From assembly GCF_900111005.1 (NCBI RefSeq), contig NZ_FOFV01000023.1, positions 62,001 through 126,000 of the forward strand: a DNA stretch of 64,000 bases. Direction: 5' to 3'. The position numbers and the translations under genes were made by a program. The notes beneath the pieces were generated by a model. That model worked only from the letters and a program-made list of their open reading frames with translations. It was not told where the DNA came from and made no database searches. Position 1 is the first letter of the stretch; each line of letters starts with the position of its first letter. This stretch comes from Lentzea albida (GTDB taxonomy: Bacteria > Actinomycetota > Actinomycetes > Mycobacteriales > Pseudonocardiaceae). Shown here piece after piece: positions 16,937 through 27,490 of this stretch.

Positions 16937-17665
16937 GTGGCCACTCACGACAAGGGCTCGACCAGCTCGAGCGCCTTCTCCGAAGACTCGTTCTACTCGG
17001 GCAGCGGAGGGGGAGTTCACCACTTCGACGACAGCACCGCGAGAGTCGGCGGAGACACCGTGCAGTCCTACGACTCGACGACGAAGTCGTTCGACAACAC
17101 GGGCTACACCCCGCTGGACACGTCCACTGTGGACGACCGGGACGACGACCCGTTCAGCGACGACCGCAGGAAGTTCGGCTGGACGGCCGGCCCGGACATC
17201 GGCCTGCTCGGCCTGCGCGCCGTGCTCGGCGGCATCTTCGTGCTGCACGGCCTGCAGAAGGTCTTCGGCCTGTTCGGCGGGCCCGGCATCAACGGGTTCG
17301 CGCAGTCGCTCGAGAAGATGGGCTACCGCGAGTCCGTGGTCCTCGCCTGGGTCACCGGCATCACCGAACTGGCGGGCGGCGGCCTGCTCGTGCTCGGCCT
17401 CTTCACGCCACTGGCCGCGGCGGGCCTGCTCGCTGTGATGGCCAACGTCATCGCGTTGCAGTACAAGGGCGGCTTCTTCGGCCCCAACGGCGTGGAGCTC
17501 GAACTGGCGCTCGCCGGCATGGCGTTCACGGCGCTGTTCGCGGGCCCCGGCCGGGCCGCGCTCGACTACAACCGCAGCTGGTTCCGCCACCCGCTGGCGG
17601 CCGGGTTCATCGCGCTGGTGATCGGAGCCGGCGGCGCGGCCGTCACGTACTTCGTCTTCCGGTAG
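16937..17665 (+). CDS. DoxX family membrane protein
   Basis: The 242-aa protein starts with about 70 polar residues rich in Ser, Asp and Gly (no signal peptide), then a DoxX four-helix membrane domain (about 85-240): LGLRAVLGGIFVLHGLQKVF, VLAWVTGITELAGGGLLVLG, LAAAGLLAVMANVIALQY and a final helix before VTYFVFR. In mycobacteria the DoxX protein Rv3005c joins superoxide dismutase and a thiosulfate sulfurtransferase in a membrane redox complex; its position next to lppZ and ilvB matches here. The long acidic N-terminal tail may serve as docking segment (inference). GTG start. Confidence 0.85.
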   Translation: MATHDKGSTSSSAFSEDSFYSGSGGGVHHFDDSTARVGGDTVQSYDSTTKSFDNTGYTPLDTSTVDDRDDDPFSDDRRKFGWTAGPDIGLLGLRAVLGGIFVLHGLQKVFGLFGGPGINGFAQSLEKMGYRESVVLAWVTGITELAGGGLLVLGLFTPLAAAGLLAVMANVIALQYKGGFFGPNGVELELALAGMAFTALFAGPGRAALDYNRSWFRHPLAAGFIALVIGAGGAAVTYFVFR

Positions 17666-17674
17666 AAAAGCCCC

Positions 17675-17917
17675 GTGCCGAAGAACGTGACGGGAGCCGT
17701 GCTCCAGCTCGCTCTCGTGGTGGTCGGGATCCCGGTCGTCTACCTGGTGGCGTTCCCGTTCGGGCTCACCGCGCGGTCGCTGCTGCCGCCGATCGGCCTG
17801 CTCGCGGGCCTGGTCGTCGCCGGCGTCATGGTCAAGAAGACGAACCAGCCCGTCAGCGGACCGCTGACGGGCTGGCTGGTCTTCGGCGCCTGTCTGGCGC
17901 TCGCCTTCGCTCTTTAG
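17675..17917 (+). CDS. Small three-helix membrane protein
   Basis: The 80-aa protein begins [20 protein letters not shown] (GTG start) and consists of three hydrophobic segments (about 7-27, 33-52, 62-80) with a KKTNQP turn. It lies 9 nt after doxX, so they are probably co-transcribed. No family recognised. Its stop codon overlaps the convergent ilvD stop. Confidence 0.6.
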   Translation: MPKNVTGAVLQLALVVVGIPVVYLVAFPFGLTARSLLPPIGLLAGLVVAGVMVKKTNQPVSGPLTGWLVFGACLALAFAL

Positions 17918-19758
17918 CGGCTGGGGTCGCGAACCGCGCCCGTGGACGCGTCCGTCGCCATGCGCGCGTACGCCCGCAGCGCGCCCGTGACCGGGCGGAC
18001 GCGGTCGACCGGCTGCCACGGCCGTTCCGACGCCTCCATCTTGGCGCGGCGCTCGGCCAGCACCTCGTCGTCCACCAGCAGTTCGAGCCGGCGCTCGTGG
18101 ACGTCGATCAGGATGCGGTCGCCGTTCTCGACGAGGCCGATCGTGCCGCCGCCCGCCGCCTCCGGCGAGATGTGGCCGATCGACAGGCCCGACGAACCGC
18201 CGGAGAACCGGCCGTCCGTGATCAGCGCGCACTTCTTGCCGAGGCCCGAGCCCTTGAGGAACGCGGTCGGGTGCAGCATCTCCTGCATGCCGGGGCCGCC
18301 GGACGGGCCCTCGTAGCGCACGACCAGGACCTCGCCCGCCTGGATCTCCTTCTTGAGGATCACCGAGACGGCCTCCTCCTGGGACTCGACGACGCGCGCC
18401 GGGCCCTCGAAGTGCCACAGCTCCTCGTCGATGCCCGCGGCCTTGATGATCGCGCCGCGCTCGGCCAGGTTGCCGCGCAGCACCGCGAGGCCGCCGTCCT
18501 TGGTGTAGGCGTGCTCGAAGTCGCGGATGCAGCCGCCGGCGGCATCGGTGTCCAAAGAGGACCAGCGGTTCGACGTCGAGAACGCCTCGGTCGTCCGCAC
18601 GCCACCGGGGGCCGCGTGGAAGAGCTCCAAGGCCTCCTCGGACGGGTTCTCCGCCCGGATGTCCCACTTGCCGAGCCACTCCGCGAGGGTCGGCGTGTGC
18701 ACCGACGTCACGTCGTCGTTCAGCAGGCCCGCGCGGTAGAGCTCGCCCAGCAGCGCGGGGATTCCGCCGGCCCGGTGGACGTCCTCCATGTGGTAGTCGG
18801 AGTTCGGCGACACCTTCGACAGGCACGGCACGCGGCGGGACAGGTCGTCGATGTCCTGCAGCGTGAAGTCGATCTCGCCCTCCTGCGCGGCGGCGAGGAT
18901 GTGCAGCACGGTGTTCGTCGAGCCGCCCATGGCCATGTCGAGCGCCATCGCGTTCTCGAACGCCTTGCGGTTCGCGATCGAGCGCGGCAGCGCCGACTCG
19001 TCGTCCTCGCCGTACCAGCGCTTGCACAGCTCCACGACGACGCGGCCGGCCTCGGAGAACAGCTCGCGGCGCGCGGCGTGCGTGGCGAGCGTCGAGCCGT
19101 TGCCCGGCAGCGACAGGCCCAGCGCCTCGGTGAGGCAGTTCATGGAGTTCGCGGTGAACATGCCGGAGCAGGAGCCGCACGTCGGGCACGCGGAGCGCTC
19201 GACCTCGGAGAGGCCGTCCTCGCTCACGGCGGGGGAGGCCGACGCGGAGATCGCGGTGATCAGGTCCGTCGGCGCGACGGCGACGCCCTCGACGACGACG
19301 GCCTTGCCGGCCTCCATCGGGCCGCCGGACACGAACACGACGGGGATGTTGAGGCGCATGGCCGCGTTGAGCATGCCGGGCGTGATCTTGTCGCAGTTCG
19401 AGATGCAGACGATCGCGTCGGCCTGGTGCGCGTTGACCATGTACTCGACGGAGTCGGCGATGATCTCGCGGCTGGGCAGCGAGTAGAGCATCCCGCTGTG
19501 GCCCATGGCGATGCCGTCGTCGACCGCGATGGTGTGGAACTCGCGCGGCACGCCACCCGCTTCTCGCACGGCCTCGGCCACGATGTCGCCGAGATCGCGC
19601 AGGTGCACGTGGCCCGGCACGAACTGCGTGTAGGAGTTGGCGATCGCGATGATGGGCTTGCCGAAGTCGCTGTCCGTCATGCCGGTCGCACGCCAGAGGG
19701 CGCGGGCTCCGGCGGCGTTGCGACCGTGCGTGGTGGTGCGAGAGCGGAGCTGAGGCAC
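17914..19758 (-). CDS. ilvD: Dihydroxy-acid dehydratase
   Basis: The 614-aa IlvD removes water from 2,3-dihydroxy-isovalerate and 2,3-dihydroxy-3-methylvalerate to give the 2-oxo acids for valine/leucine and isoleucine. Visible motifs: [13 protein letters not shown] and [19 protein letters not shown] (Fe-S cluster cysteines), and near the C-terminus the [19 protein letters not shown] motif. Length fits the long (E. coli-like) form. The start ATG at 19758 follows a purine-rich stretch. It stands on the opposite strand to ilvBNC and is separated from it by the VKOR and PH genes, so it is not under the ilvB attenuator. Confidence 0.96.
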   Translation of the reverse strand: MPQLRSRTTTHGRNAAGARALWRATGMTDSDFGKPIIAIANSYTQFVPGHVHLRDLGDIVAEAVREAGGVPREFHTIAVDDGIAMGHSGMLYSLPSREIIADSVEYMVNAHQADAIVCISNCDKITPGMLNAAMRLNIPVVFVSGGPMEAGKAVVVEGVAVAPTDLITAISASASPAVSEDGLSEVERSACPTCGSCSGMFTANSMNCLTEALGLSLPGNGSTLATHAARRELFSEAGRVVVELCKRWYGEDDESALPRSIANRKAFENAMALDMAMGGSTNTVLHILAAAQEGEIDFTLQDIDDLSRRVPCLSKVSPNSDYHMEDVHRAGGIPALLGELYRAGLLNDDVTSVHTPTLAEWLGKWDIRAENPSEEALELFHAAPGGVRTTEAFSTSNRWSSLDTDAAGGCIRDFEHAYTKDGGLAVLRGNLAERGAIIKAAGIDEELWHFEGPARVVESQEEAVSVILKKEIQAGEVLVVRYEGPSGGPGMQEMLHPTAFLKGSGLGKKCALITDGRFSGGSSGLSIGHISPEAAGGGTIGLVENGDRILIDVHERRLELLVDDEVLAERRAKMEASERPWQPVDRVRPVTGALRAYARMATDASTGAVRDPSR

Positions 19759-19835
19759 TGCTCCTCCAGATTCAGTTCAAGAAAAAAGCGCGCGGGACGC
19801 GGGGGTGAGGCGTCCACCAGTCTGGGAGCGGTGCC

Positions 19836-20261
19836 TCAAAGGTTACTTGTGCGCAGACTCGACGAGACCAGCAGATACGCCAGTGCGAGCGTGATCACGT
19901 GCACAGCGGTGCACCACAGGCAGATCTTGCCGATGATGAGGAACTCCGCCGCGACCAGGTAGACCACCATCAGCACGCCGATCCCGACGGCCGCGAGGCG
20001 TACCCACTTCAGGGCCTCGACCCGCCACGCGAACGGGAGGCAGATCACGGTCAGGAACGCGAAGAAGGCCAGTCCGAGGAACGCCACGGGGATGCCGAAC
20101 AGCTCCGACTGCTCGCTCGTGGTCACCGTCTCGCAGTCGACGACGGCGTCCGCGGAGCACAGCAGCGCGCTCGCGTTGAAGTGCGTGTACGTCAGGTAAG
20201 CCGAGGTCAGCAGGCCTGCGATGGACAGCAGCAGGCTCAGCAGCGGAACCCGTTTGATCAC
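19836..20261 (-). CDS. Vitamin K epoxide reductase (VKOR) family protein
   Basis: The 141-aa protein has four predicted membrane helices and the VKOR cysteines: loop pair C35 and C43 and redox motif C114-L-W-C117. Bacterial VKORs reoxidise periplasmic DsbA-like thiol oxidases and pass electrons to quinones, so the likely role is disulfide bond formation in exported proteins, of which this window has several. No fused thioredoxin domain. ATG 20261 overlaps the upstream PH-domain gene by 4 nt, so the two are co-translated. Confidence 0.88.
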   Translation of the reverse strand: MIKRVPLLSLLLSIAGLLTSAYLTYTHFNASALLCSADAVVDCETVTTSEQSELFGIPVAFLGLAFFAFLTVICLPFAWRVEALKWVRLAAVGIGVLMVVYLVAAEFLIIGKICLWCTAVHVITLALAYLLVSSSLRTSNL

Positions 20262-20698
20262 TTCTCAGACTGTACGGACTTCTCCTCCGCCACTTTCGGG
20301 GCATCCTCGGTGGGCTCCTCGACCGGCACGGGAACGGTGGTGTCGGGGACGCGCCCACCGCTGATCACCGACAGCGCAGGCAGGTGCATGAACCGCACCG
20401 CGGGCAGCGTCACCTCGGAGTCGTCGGCCTTGACCGCCCGCAGCCACCCCTTCCGCACCAGCCGGATCGACTTCACGTCGGACCAGTTGAGCGTCGTCGT
20501 GCCGAACACCCCGCGCGCGACGATCTCCTCCTCGGTGACCGTCGTGCGGTTGCGCAGCACCCAGTAGGCGTAGGCGAGCGGCAGGACGTAGAGCGCTTGC
20601 AGCCCCGGAGCGAGCCACGCCACAGGGGTGACGCAGATGACGATCAAAGCCGCTGCGAGCAGGGCCGTTGCCGGGATGCGAAAGACCAGCTTCTTCAC
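20258..20698 (-). CDS. PH-domain membrane protein (CFP6-like)
   Basis: The 146-aa protein starts MKKLVFRIPATALLAAALIV (GTG 20698). It has two membrane helices (about 7-27 and 30-46) followed by a bacterial PH domain (about 50-120: RNRTTVTEEEIVARGVFGTT, NWSDVKSIRLVRKGWLRAVK) and an acidic C-terminal tail (EEPTEDAPKVAEEK). Longer frames exist upstream but would run through the ilvB leader. CFP6/Rv3004 of M. tuberculosis is also a PH protein adjacent to ilvB1. Function unknown. Confidence 0.75.
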   Translation of the reverse strand: MKKLVFRIPATALLAAALIVICVTPVAWLAPGLQALYVLPLAYAYWVLRNRTTVTEEEIVARGVFGTTTLNWSDVKSIRLVRKGWLRAVKADDSEVTLPAVRFMHLPALSVISGGRVPDTTVPVPVEEPTEDAPKVAEEKSVQSEK

Positions 20699-20746
20699 CC
20701 GGTCGATTGTTCCACGTCCACGATCCGGGAATTCCGTCTCGCAGAG

Positions 20747-20776
20747 TTGACGCCCTCTTGCCAGAGGCGATAACGT
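20747..20776 (+). promoter_or_regulatory. Promoter of the ilvBNC leader transcript
   Basis: -35 TTGACG (20747-20752), 18-nt spacer, -10 TAACGT (20771-20776). The leader peptide ATG begins 8 nt after the -10 box, so the leader ORF should be leaderless. Confidence 0.75.
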
Positions 20777-20783
20777 CCCGGCC

Positions 20784-20831
20784 ATGCAGCGCACGCTCGT
20801 TCTCGTACTTCTCAGGCGCGTCGACGCCTGA
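20784..20831 (+). CDS. ilvBNC leader peptide, 15 aa (Leu/Val-rich)
   Basis: The ORF encodes MQRTLVLVLLRRVDA with six consecutive branched-chain codons (Leu-Val-Leu-Val-Leu-Leu, 20796-20813). They end 2 nt before the first attenuator stem. This is the normal design of a translation-controlled attenuator: shortage of charged tRNA-Leu or tRNA-Val stalls the ribosome on these codons. There is no Ile codon, so isoleucine should not be sensed. Too short for gene finders, but the promoter, the run of control codons and the terminator all agree. Confidence 0.85.
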   Translation: MQRTLVLVLLRRVDA

Positions 20832-20896
20832 GCCGAACAGCCTGCGTCGACGCGCGACCCTCGCACGACCCTTCTCCGGGTTGTCGAGGGTTTTTT
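20816..20896 (+). promoter_or_regulatory. Transcription attenuator upstream of ilvB
   Basis: A perfect 12-bp inverted repeat, GCGCGTCGACGC (20816-20827) with GCGTCGACGCGC (20844-20855), overlaps the end of the leader ORF. It is followed by an intrinsic terminator, 20858-20871 with 20878-20890 (one bulge, one G-T) and TTTTTT (20891-20896). A ribosome stalled on the Leu/Val codons would cover the first arm and change the folding. The exact antiterminator pairing could not be settled by eye. Confidence 0.8.
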
Positions 20897-20930
20897 CGTG
20901 TCCGGACCCCGATACCCACGAGGCAATGAG

Positions 20931-22762
20931 ATGACCAGCGCACCATCGCGACAGGCTTCCGAGCCCACGTCGCCACGTCCAGGTCCGCGGCCCAAACCGG
21001 CCCCGCCGACGGGCGCACCGATCCGTGTAACCGGTGCTCAGTCGCTCGTCCGCTCCCTTGAGGCGGTCGGCTGCGAAGTGGTCTTCGGCATTCCCGGCGG
21101 AACGATCCTCCCCGCTTACGACCCGCTGCTGGACTCCACGAAGGTCCGGCACATCCTCGTCCGCCACGAGCAGGGCGCGGGACACGCGGCGACCGGATAC
21201 GCGCAGGCCACCGGCAAGGTCGGGGTCTGCATGGCGACCTCGGGACCGGGTGCGACGAACCTCGTCACCCCGCTCGCGGACGCGAACATGGACTCCGTGC
21301 CCGTCGTCGCGATCACCGGCCAGCAGTCGCGGCCGCTGATCGGCACGGACGCCTTCCAGGAGGCGGACATCTGCGGCATCACGATGCCGATCACCAAGCA
21401 CAACGTCCTCGTGACCGACGCCGCGGAGATCCCGCGGGCGATCGCGGAGGCGTTCCACATCGCGGCGACCGGCCGACCCGGCCCGGTCCTCGTCGACATC
21501 CCGAAGGACGTGCTGCAGGAGCAGACCAGCTTCTCGTGGCCGCCCGAGATGCGCCTGCCCGGTTACCGGCCGACGACCCGGCCGCACGGCAAGCAGGTGC
21601 GCGAAGCCGCCAAGCTGATCGTCAGCGCCCGCAAGCCCGTCCTGTACGTGGGCGGCGGCGTGATCAAGGCGGACGCGCACGCCGAGCTGCTGCGCCTGGC
21701 GGAGGACACCGGCATCCCGGTCGTCACGACGCTGATGGCGCGCGGCGCGTTCCCCGACTCGCACGAGCAGCACCTGGGCATGCCGGGCATGCACGGCACC
21801 GTCGCGGCCGTCGCGGCGATGCAGAAGTCGGACCTGCTGATCGCGTTGGGCGCCCGTTTCGACGACCGCGTCACGGGCCAGCTCGGCTCGTTCGCCCCCG
21901 ACGCGCAGGTCATCCACGCCGACATCGACCCGGCCGAGATCTCCAAGAACCGCCGCGCGGACGTCCCGATCGTGGGCGACTGCAAGGAGATCATCACCGA
22001 GCTGATCGACGCCGTGCGCGCCGAGCGCGAGACGGCCAAGGCCGTCGACCTCGCGCCGTGGTGGACCACGCTGAACTCGCTGCGCGAGACGTTCCCGCTG
22101 GGCTACGACTGGCCCGAGGACGGCACGCTGTCGCCGCAGTACGTCATCGAGCGCATCGGCTCGCTGTCGCCGGCCGACACGATCTACACCGCGGGCGTCG
22201 GCCAGCACCAGATGTGGGCCGCGCAGTTCGTGAAGTACGAGCACCCGCGCACGTGGATCAACTCCGGCGGCCTCGGCACGATGGGCTTCGCCGTTCCCGC
22301 CGCCATGGGCATCAAGGCCGGTGAGCCGGACCGCACGGTGTGGGCCATCGACGGCGACGGCTGCTTCCAGATGACCAACCAGGAGCTCGCCACCTGCGCC
22401 ATCGAGGGCCTGCCGGTGAAGATCGCCGTGATCAACAACGGCAACCTGGGCATGGTCCGCCAGTGGCAGACGCTGTTCTACGGCGAGCGGTACTCCAACA
22501 CGGATCTGGGCACGCACAAGCACCGCATCCCAGACTTCAAGCTCCTGGCGGAAGCCCTCGGCTGCGTGGGCCTGCGCGCCGAGTCGCGCGAGGAGGTGGA
22601 CGAGGTGATCGCGAAGGCCCTGGAGATCAACGACAGGCCTGTCGTGATCGACTTCGTCGTCGGCAAGGACGCGCAGGTCTGGCCCATGGTCGCGGCCGGC
22701 ACCGGCAACTCCGAGATCATGGCCGCCCGCGGCATCCGCCCCCTGTTCGACGAGGACATCTG

Positions 22763-22763
<1 letters not shown>
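20931..22763 (+). CDS. ilvB: Acetolactate synthase large subunit
   Basis: The 610-aa ThDP enzyme joins two pyruvates (or pyruvate and 2-oxobutyrate) in the first shared step of branched-chain synthesis. Domains: N-terminal ThDP-binding part with [16 protein letters not shown] and the catalytic Glu in [16 protein letters not shown]; central FAD-related domain; C-terminal ThDP domain with [19 protein letters not shown] and [12 protein letters not shown]. The first 35 residues are Pro/Arg-rich and unconserved. ATG 20931 has a Shine-Dalgarno (GAGG, 20920-20923). It directly follows the attenuator and overlaps ilvN by 1 nt. Confidence 0.96.
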
Positions 22764-24305
<1,542 letters not shown>

Positions 24306-24323
24306 CGCCAGTCTTCTCCCAGG

Positions 24324-24358
24324 AAGGGCCCGCCGAGCGCACGCTCAGCGGGCCTTTC
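24324..24358 (+). terminator. Terminator of ilvBNC
   Basis: AAGGGCCCGCCGAGCG pairs with CGCTCAGCGGGCCTTT around a short loop, 18 nt after ilvC. The next gene starts shortly after. Confidence 0.75.
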
Positions 24359-24395
24359 CGCTTTTCGTTCGCTTCCATCCGCTAACTTCATGCGC

Positions 24396-24659
24396 ATGAC
24401 CGACAGCGCGCCGATCTACGACGACAAGGCCCACGTGCGCGGCAAGCTCGACCTCCGCAACGCGCAGTGGAAGCGCCCGCCGGAGCCCGAACCGGAAGAC
24501 GGCCACGTCGAGATCGCGTTCATCGAGCACACCGACGGCGCCACCTACGTCGCGATGCGCAACTCCAAGCAGCTCGAACCGGTCCTGACCTTCACGATGG
24601 CGGAGTGGGACGCATTCGTCCTGGGAGCCAAGGACGGGGAGTTCGACGAGCCCTGGTGA
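24396..24659 (+). CDS. DUF397-type protein
   Basis: The 87-aa protein ends with the DUF397 pattern: TYVAMRNSKQLEPVLTFTMA followed by EWDAFVLGAKDGEFDEPW. DUF397 proteins are small actinobacterial proteins usually paired with a helix-turn-helix regulator; none is adjacent here, so this one is an orphan. -10 TAACTT (24383-24388) lies 7 nt before ATG 24396, suggesting leaderless translation; ATG 24390 would add two residues. Its 3' end overlaps the convergent kinase-like gene by 68 bp. Confidence 0.75.
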   Translation: MTDSAPIYDDKAHVRGKLDLRNAQWKRPPEPEPEDGHVEIAFIEHTDGATYVAMRNSKQLEPVLTFTMAEWDAFVLGAKDGEFDEPW

Positions 24660-25158
24660 CCGCCTCGACGACCTCCGCGAGCGGCAGCGTGCCGTCCACG
24701 ATCACGGCACCGAGATCCCGGTAGCGGACCTCGATCCGTTCGTTGTGCCACAACGAGGCCGCCAGCTCCTCGGGGTGCTTCCCGAACGAGTTGCTGGTCC
24801 TGGTGGCCAGCCGCTCCTTCAAGGTCTCGTCGTCGATCACCAGGCACACGATCACGTCGAAGAGGTCACGTACCTCGTCTTCGTTCTCGACACCCCCGAA
24901 CAGGTACGCGGTCCGGTCACGCGACGCGGCGGCGAGGGCCTCGACCCGTTCCCGGCTGATCAGCCACCCGTACCGGTCGAGCCACCCGGCGGGCACCGGG
25001 TCCGGCGGGTCGACGACGACCTCTCCGCTCTCCCGGTGCACCCAGCGGTTGTAGCCCTCCCAGTCGGTGTCGACCGCCACCTCTCCTCGCTGCGCTAGCA
25101 GCTCGCAGACCGTCGACTTGCCCGACCCGGAAACCCCGGTCACCCACACCAGCGGCAT
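24592..25158 (-). CDS. P-loop NTPase, small-molecule kinase-like
   Basis: The 188-aa protein begins MPLVWVTGVSGSGKSTVCEL with a Walker A loop (GVSGSGKST). It then has VDTDWEGYNRW, a possible DxD-type substrate or Mg site, FDVIVCLVIDDETLKERLAT and a lid-like Arg-rich stretch, ending GAVIVDGTLPLAEVV. The layout is that of shikimate/adenylate-type kinases (AAA_18/AAA_33), acceptor unknown. ATG 25158 is chosen because the family starts right before the P-loop; the open frame further upstream runs through repeat DNA. Overlaps the DUF397 gene by 68 bp tail to tail. Confidence 0.7.
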   Translation of the reverse strand: MPLVWVTGVSGSGKSTVCELLAQRGEVAVDTDWEGYNRWVHRESGEVVVDPPDPVPAGWLDRYGWLISRERVEALAAASRDRTAYLFGGVENEDEVRDLFDVIVCLVIDDETLKERLATRTSNSFGKHPEELAASLWHNERIEVRYRDLGAVIVDGTLPLAEVVEAVTRARRTPRPWLPGRMRPTPPS

Positions 25159-25179
25159 GGGGCGGAGCGTCGCACGGAC

Positions 25180-25395
25180 CTCGCACGCGGGGCGAGCGAA
25201 TTGGGCGACCCGGCGCGCGGTGCCAACCGGCGCCGGCCTACGCACACAGGCTTGGCGCGTGGTGCCAACCGGACAGCCGCATGCACAAAGCCGCCTACGC
25301 ACGCAGCCTGGTGTGGCGGTGCGCAGCGAGCCGTCCGAACCTTCACGCATCGGGAGCCGGTGCACAATCGCACCCCAACACTCGTCAAGACCCAC
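25180..25395 (-). repeat. Dispersed repeat, copy A
   Basis: Read on the minus strand, this part matches the DNA at 35662-36131 (copy B). Both share GGGTCTTGACGAGTGTTGGG and the continuing GTGCGATTG (25365-25393 here), then TGCACCGGCTCCC and a 'GACGGCTCGCT' block. Both then have 2-5 degenerate units built around GGCACCGCGCGCCAGGCCTG. Copy A has about two to three such units. The rest of the gap from 25159 to the serA gene (25671) holds no gene I can support. Confidence 0.7.
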
Positions 25396-25671
25396 GCAAC
25401 CAGGCCACACCAGCCGACCCGCGCAGAAACCAGCAACACTCCACCAGGTCCCAACCACCGGACGTCACCCTGACGAGTGAACGGCACGTCCAGCCCCACC
25501 CATCCCATACTCCAAGACGCGGGCAGTGACCTGAGCCACCCGGCGGAATCCCCTCGCAAGCCCCCTGTCTATGCTCGTTAACAGTCCGGACACATTGCGG
25601 TGCTCCGGTCGGCGCGGGCCAGCCGCCCCCGACCACGCCCGCGCCCCACGATCCGACCCTTCCTGGGAGCG

Positions 25672-27267
25672 ATGTCCGTGAGCAACACGAGCCGACCTGT
25701 TGTCCTCATCGCCGAGAAGCTCGCGCCGTCCGTTCTGGACGCTCTCGGTGACGGCGTCGAAGTGCGCCACGTCGACGGCACCGACCGCGAAGCCCTCCTG
25801 AGCGCCGTCGCAGACGCGGACGCCCTGCTCGTCCGTTCCGCCACCCAGGTGAACGCCGAGGTCTTCGCGGCCACGCGCAAGCTGAAGGTCGTGGCCCGCG
25901 CGGGTGTCGGCCTGGACAACGTCGAGGTCCCGGCCGCCACGCAGAACGGCGTGATGGTCGTCAACGCCCCGACGTCCAACATCGTCAGCGCCGCCGAGCA
26001 CGCCGTGGCCCTCCTCCTCAGCGTCGCGCGCCAGATCCCGGCCGCCCACGAGACGCTGCAGAACCACGAGTGGAAGCGCTCCAAGTTCAACGGCGTCGAG
26101 ATCAACGGCAAGACGGTCGGCGTCGTCGGCCTCGGCAAGATCGGCCAGCTGTTCGCGCAGCGCGTCGCCGCGTTCGGTGTCGAGCTCATCGCCTACGACC
26201 CGTACGTCAGCGCCGCCCGCGCCGCGCAGCTCGGCATCGAGCTCGTCAGCCTCGAGGAGCTCCTCGAGCGCGCCGACGCGATCTCCATCCACCTGCCGAA
26301 GACGCCGGAGACCAAGGGTCTGATCGGCGCCGAGCAGCTGGCCAAGGCCAAGCGCGGCGTCATCATCGTCAACGCCGCGCGCGGTGGCCTCATCGACGAG
26401 GAAGCCCTCGCCGAGGCGGTCAAGGAGGGCCAGGTCGGCGGCGCCGGCATCGACGTCTTCTCCACCGAGCCCACGACCGAGAGCCCGCTCTTCAACGTGC
26501 CGGGCATCGTCGTCACGCCGCACCTCGGCGCGTCCACGGCCGAGGCGCAGGACCGCGCGGGCACCGACGTCGCGAAGAGCGTCATCCTCGCGCTCGCCGG
26601 CGAGTTCGTGCCGGACGCCGTCAACGTCCAGGGCGGCGCGGTCGGCGAGGAGGTGCGCCCGTACCTGCCGCTCGTGCAGAAGCTGGGCACCGTCCTCAGT
26701 GCACTCACGCCCAAGGCGCCGACCACGGTCACCGTCGAGGTCCGCGGCGAACTGTCCACTGAGGACGTCGCGATCCTGCCGCTCGCCGCGCTGCGCGGGG
26801 TGTTCTCCAAGGTCGTCGAGTCGCAGGTGACGTTCGTGAACGCGCCGAGCCTCGCCGCCGACCTGGGCGTCACGGTCGAGCTCACCAAGGAGACCGAGAG
26901 CCCGAACCACCGCAGCCTCGTCACGGTCAAGGCCGTGCAGGCGGACGGCTCGACCAACAGCGTGTCCGGCACGATCAGCGGCATCGCGCAGGTCGAGAAG
27001 CTGGTGAACATCAACGGCCGCAACTTCGACCTCCGCGCCGAGGGCACCGTGCTGCTGCTCGAGTACCCGGACCGCCCCGGCGTCATGGGCACCGTCGGCA
27101 CGCTGCTCGGCGAGGCCGGCGTGAACATCGAGGCCGCGCAGATCAGCCAGACCGGCAGCGACGCCGTCATGGTGCTGCGCGTCGACCGCCCGGTCGACAC
27201 GCAGGTGCTCGACCCGATCGGTGCCGCCGTGGGCGCGCGCACGGTCCGCTCTGTCGACTTCGGATAG
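25672..27267 (+). CDS. serA: D-3-phosphoglycerate dehydrogenase
   Basis: The 531-aa SerA oxidises 3-phosphoglycerate in the first step of serine synthesis. Parts in order: substrate-binding half (PVVLIAEKLAPSVLDALGDG), Rossmann domain with VGVVGLGKIGQLFAQRV (about 145-165), catalytic Arg (NAARGGLIDEEAL), Glu, and His in VTPHLGASTAEAQ. Then come the intervening domain of actinobacterial/type I enzymes and a C-terminal ACT domain (LLLEYPDRPGVMGTVGTLLG) for serine inhibition. The start could also be GTG 25678, which has the better distance to GGGAG at 25664-25668. Monocistronic, with a terminator behind. Confidence 0.95.
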   Translation: MSVSNTSRPVVLIAEKLAPSVLDALGDGVEVRHVDGTDREALLSAVADADALLVRSATQVNAEVFAATRKLKVVARAGVGLDNVEVPAATQNGVMVVNAPTSNIVSAAEHAVALLLSVARQIPAAHETLQNHEWKRSKFNGVEINGKTVGVVGLGKIGQLFAQRVAAFGVELIAYDPYVSAARAAQLGIELVSLEELLERADAISIHLPKTPETKGLIGAEQLAKAKRGVIIVNAARGGLIDEEALAEAVKEGQVGGAGIDVFSTEPTTESPLFNVPGIVVTPHLGASTAEAQDRAGTDVAKSVILALAGEFVPDAVNVQGGAVGEEVRPYLPLVQKLGTVLSALTPKAPTTVTVEVRGELSTEDVAILPLAALRGVFSKVVESQVTFVNAPSLAADLGVTVELTKETESPNHRSLVTVKAVQADGSTNSVSGTISGIAQVEKLVNINGRNFDLRAEGTVLLLEYPDRPGVMGTVGTLLGEAGVNIEAAQISQTGSDAVMVLRVDRPVDTQVLDPIGAAVGARTVRSVDFG

Positions 27268-27276
27268 TCACGACAA

Positions 27277-27309
27277 ACGGGAAGGGGACGGTCAAAGTCC
27301 CCTTCCCGT
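27277..27309 (+). terminator. Terminator of serA
   Basis: ACGGGAAGGGGAC (27277-27289) pairs perfectly with GTCCCCTTCCCGT (27297-27309), loop of 7 nt. Confidence 0.85.
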
Positions 27310-27490
27310 GTCTATCGCCATTCACAACGAAGTCGTAACAGGCAACTATCCGTAGACAACATTCATACTTTCGGGGCAGTCGCAGACACACGGTCAGCGA
27401 TTAGCGTCCCCCCGAGGTTGACCCGGTGCCGTAGAGGGCACGGCACTGCACGCAACGGGTCGAAACACACACCTCGGTTGGGGCAACGTT

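Noticed and set aside
25571-25681. 36-codon upstream ORF ending in a GTGA overlap with a possible serA start
   Set aside because: A -10-like TATGCT (25569-25574) overlaps its ATG, so it is probably outside the mRNA, and its amino acids show no control run. The GTGA overlap may be chance.
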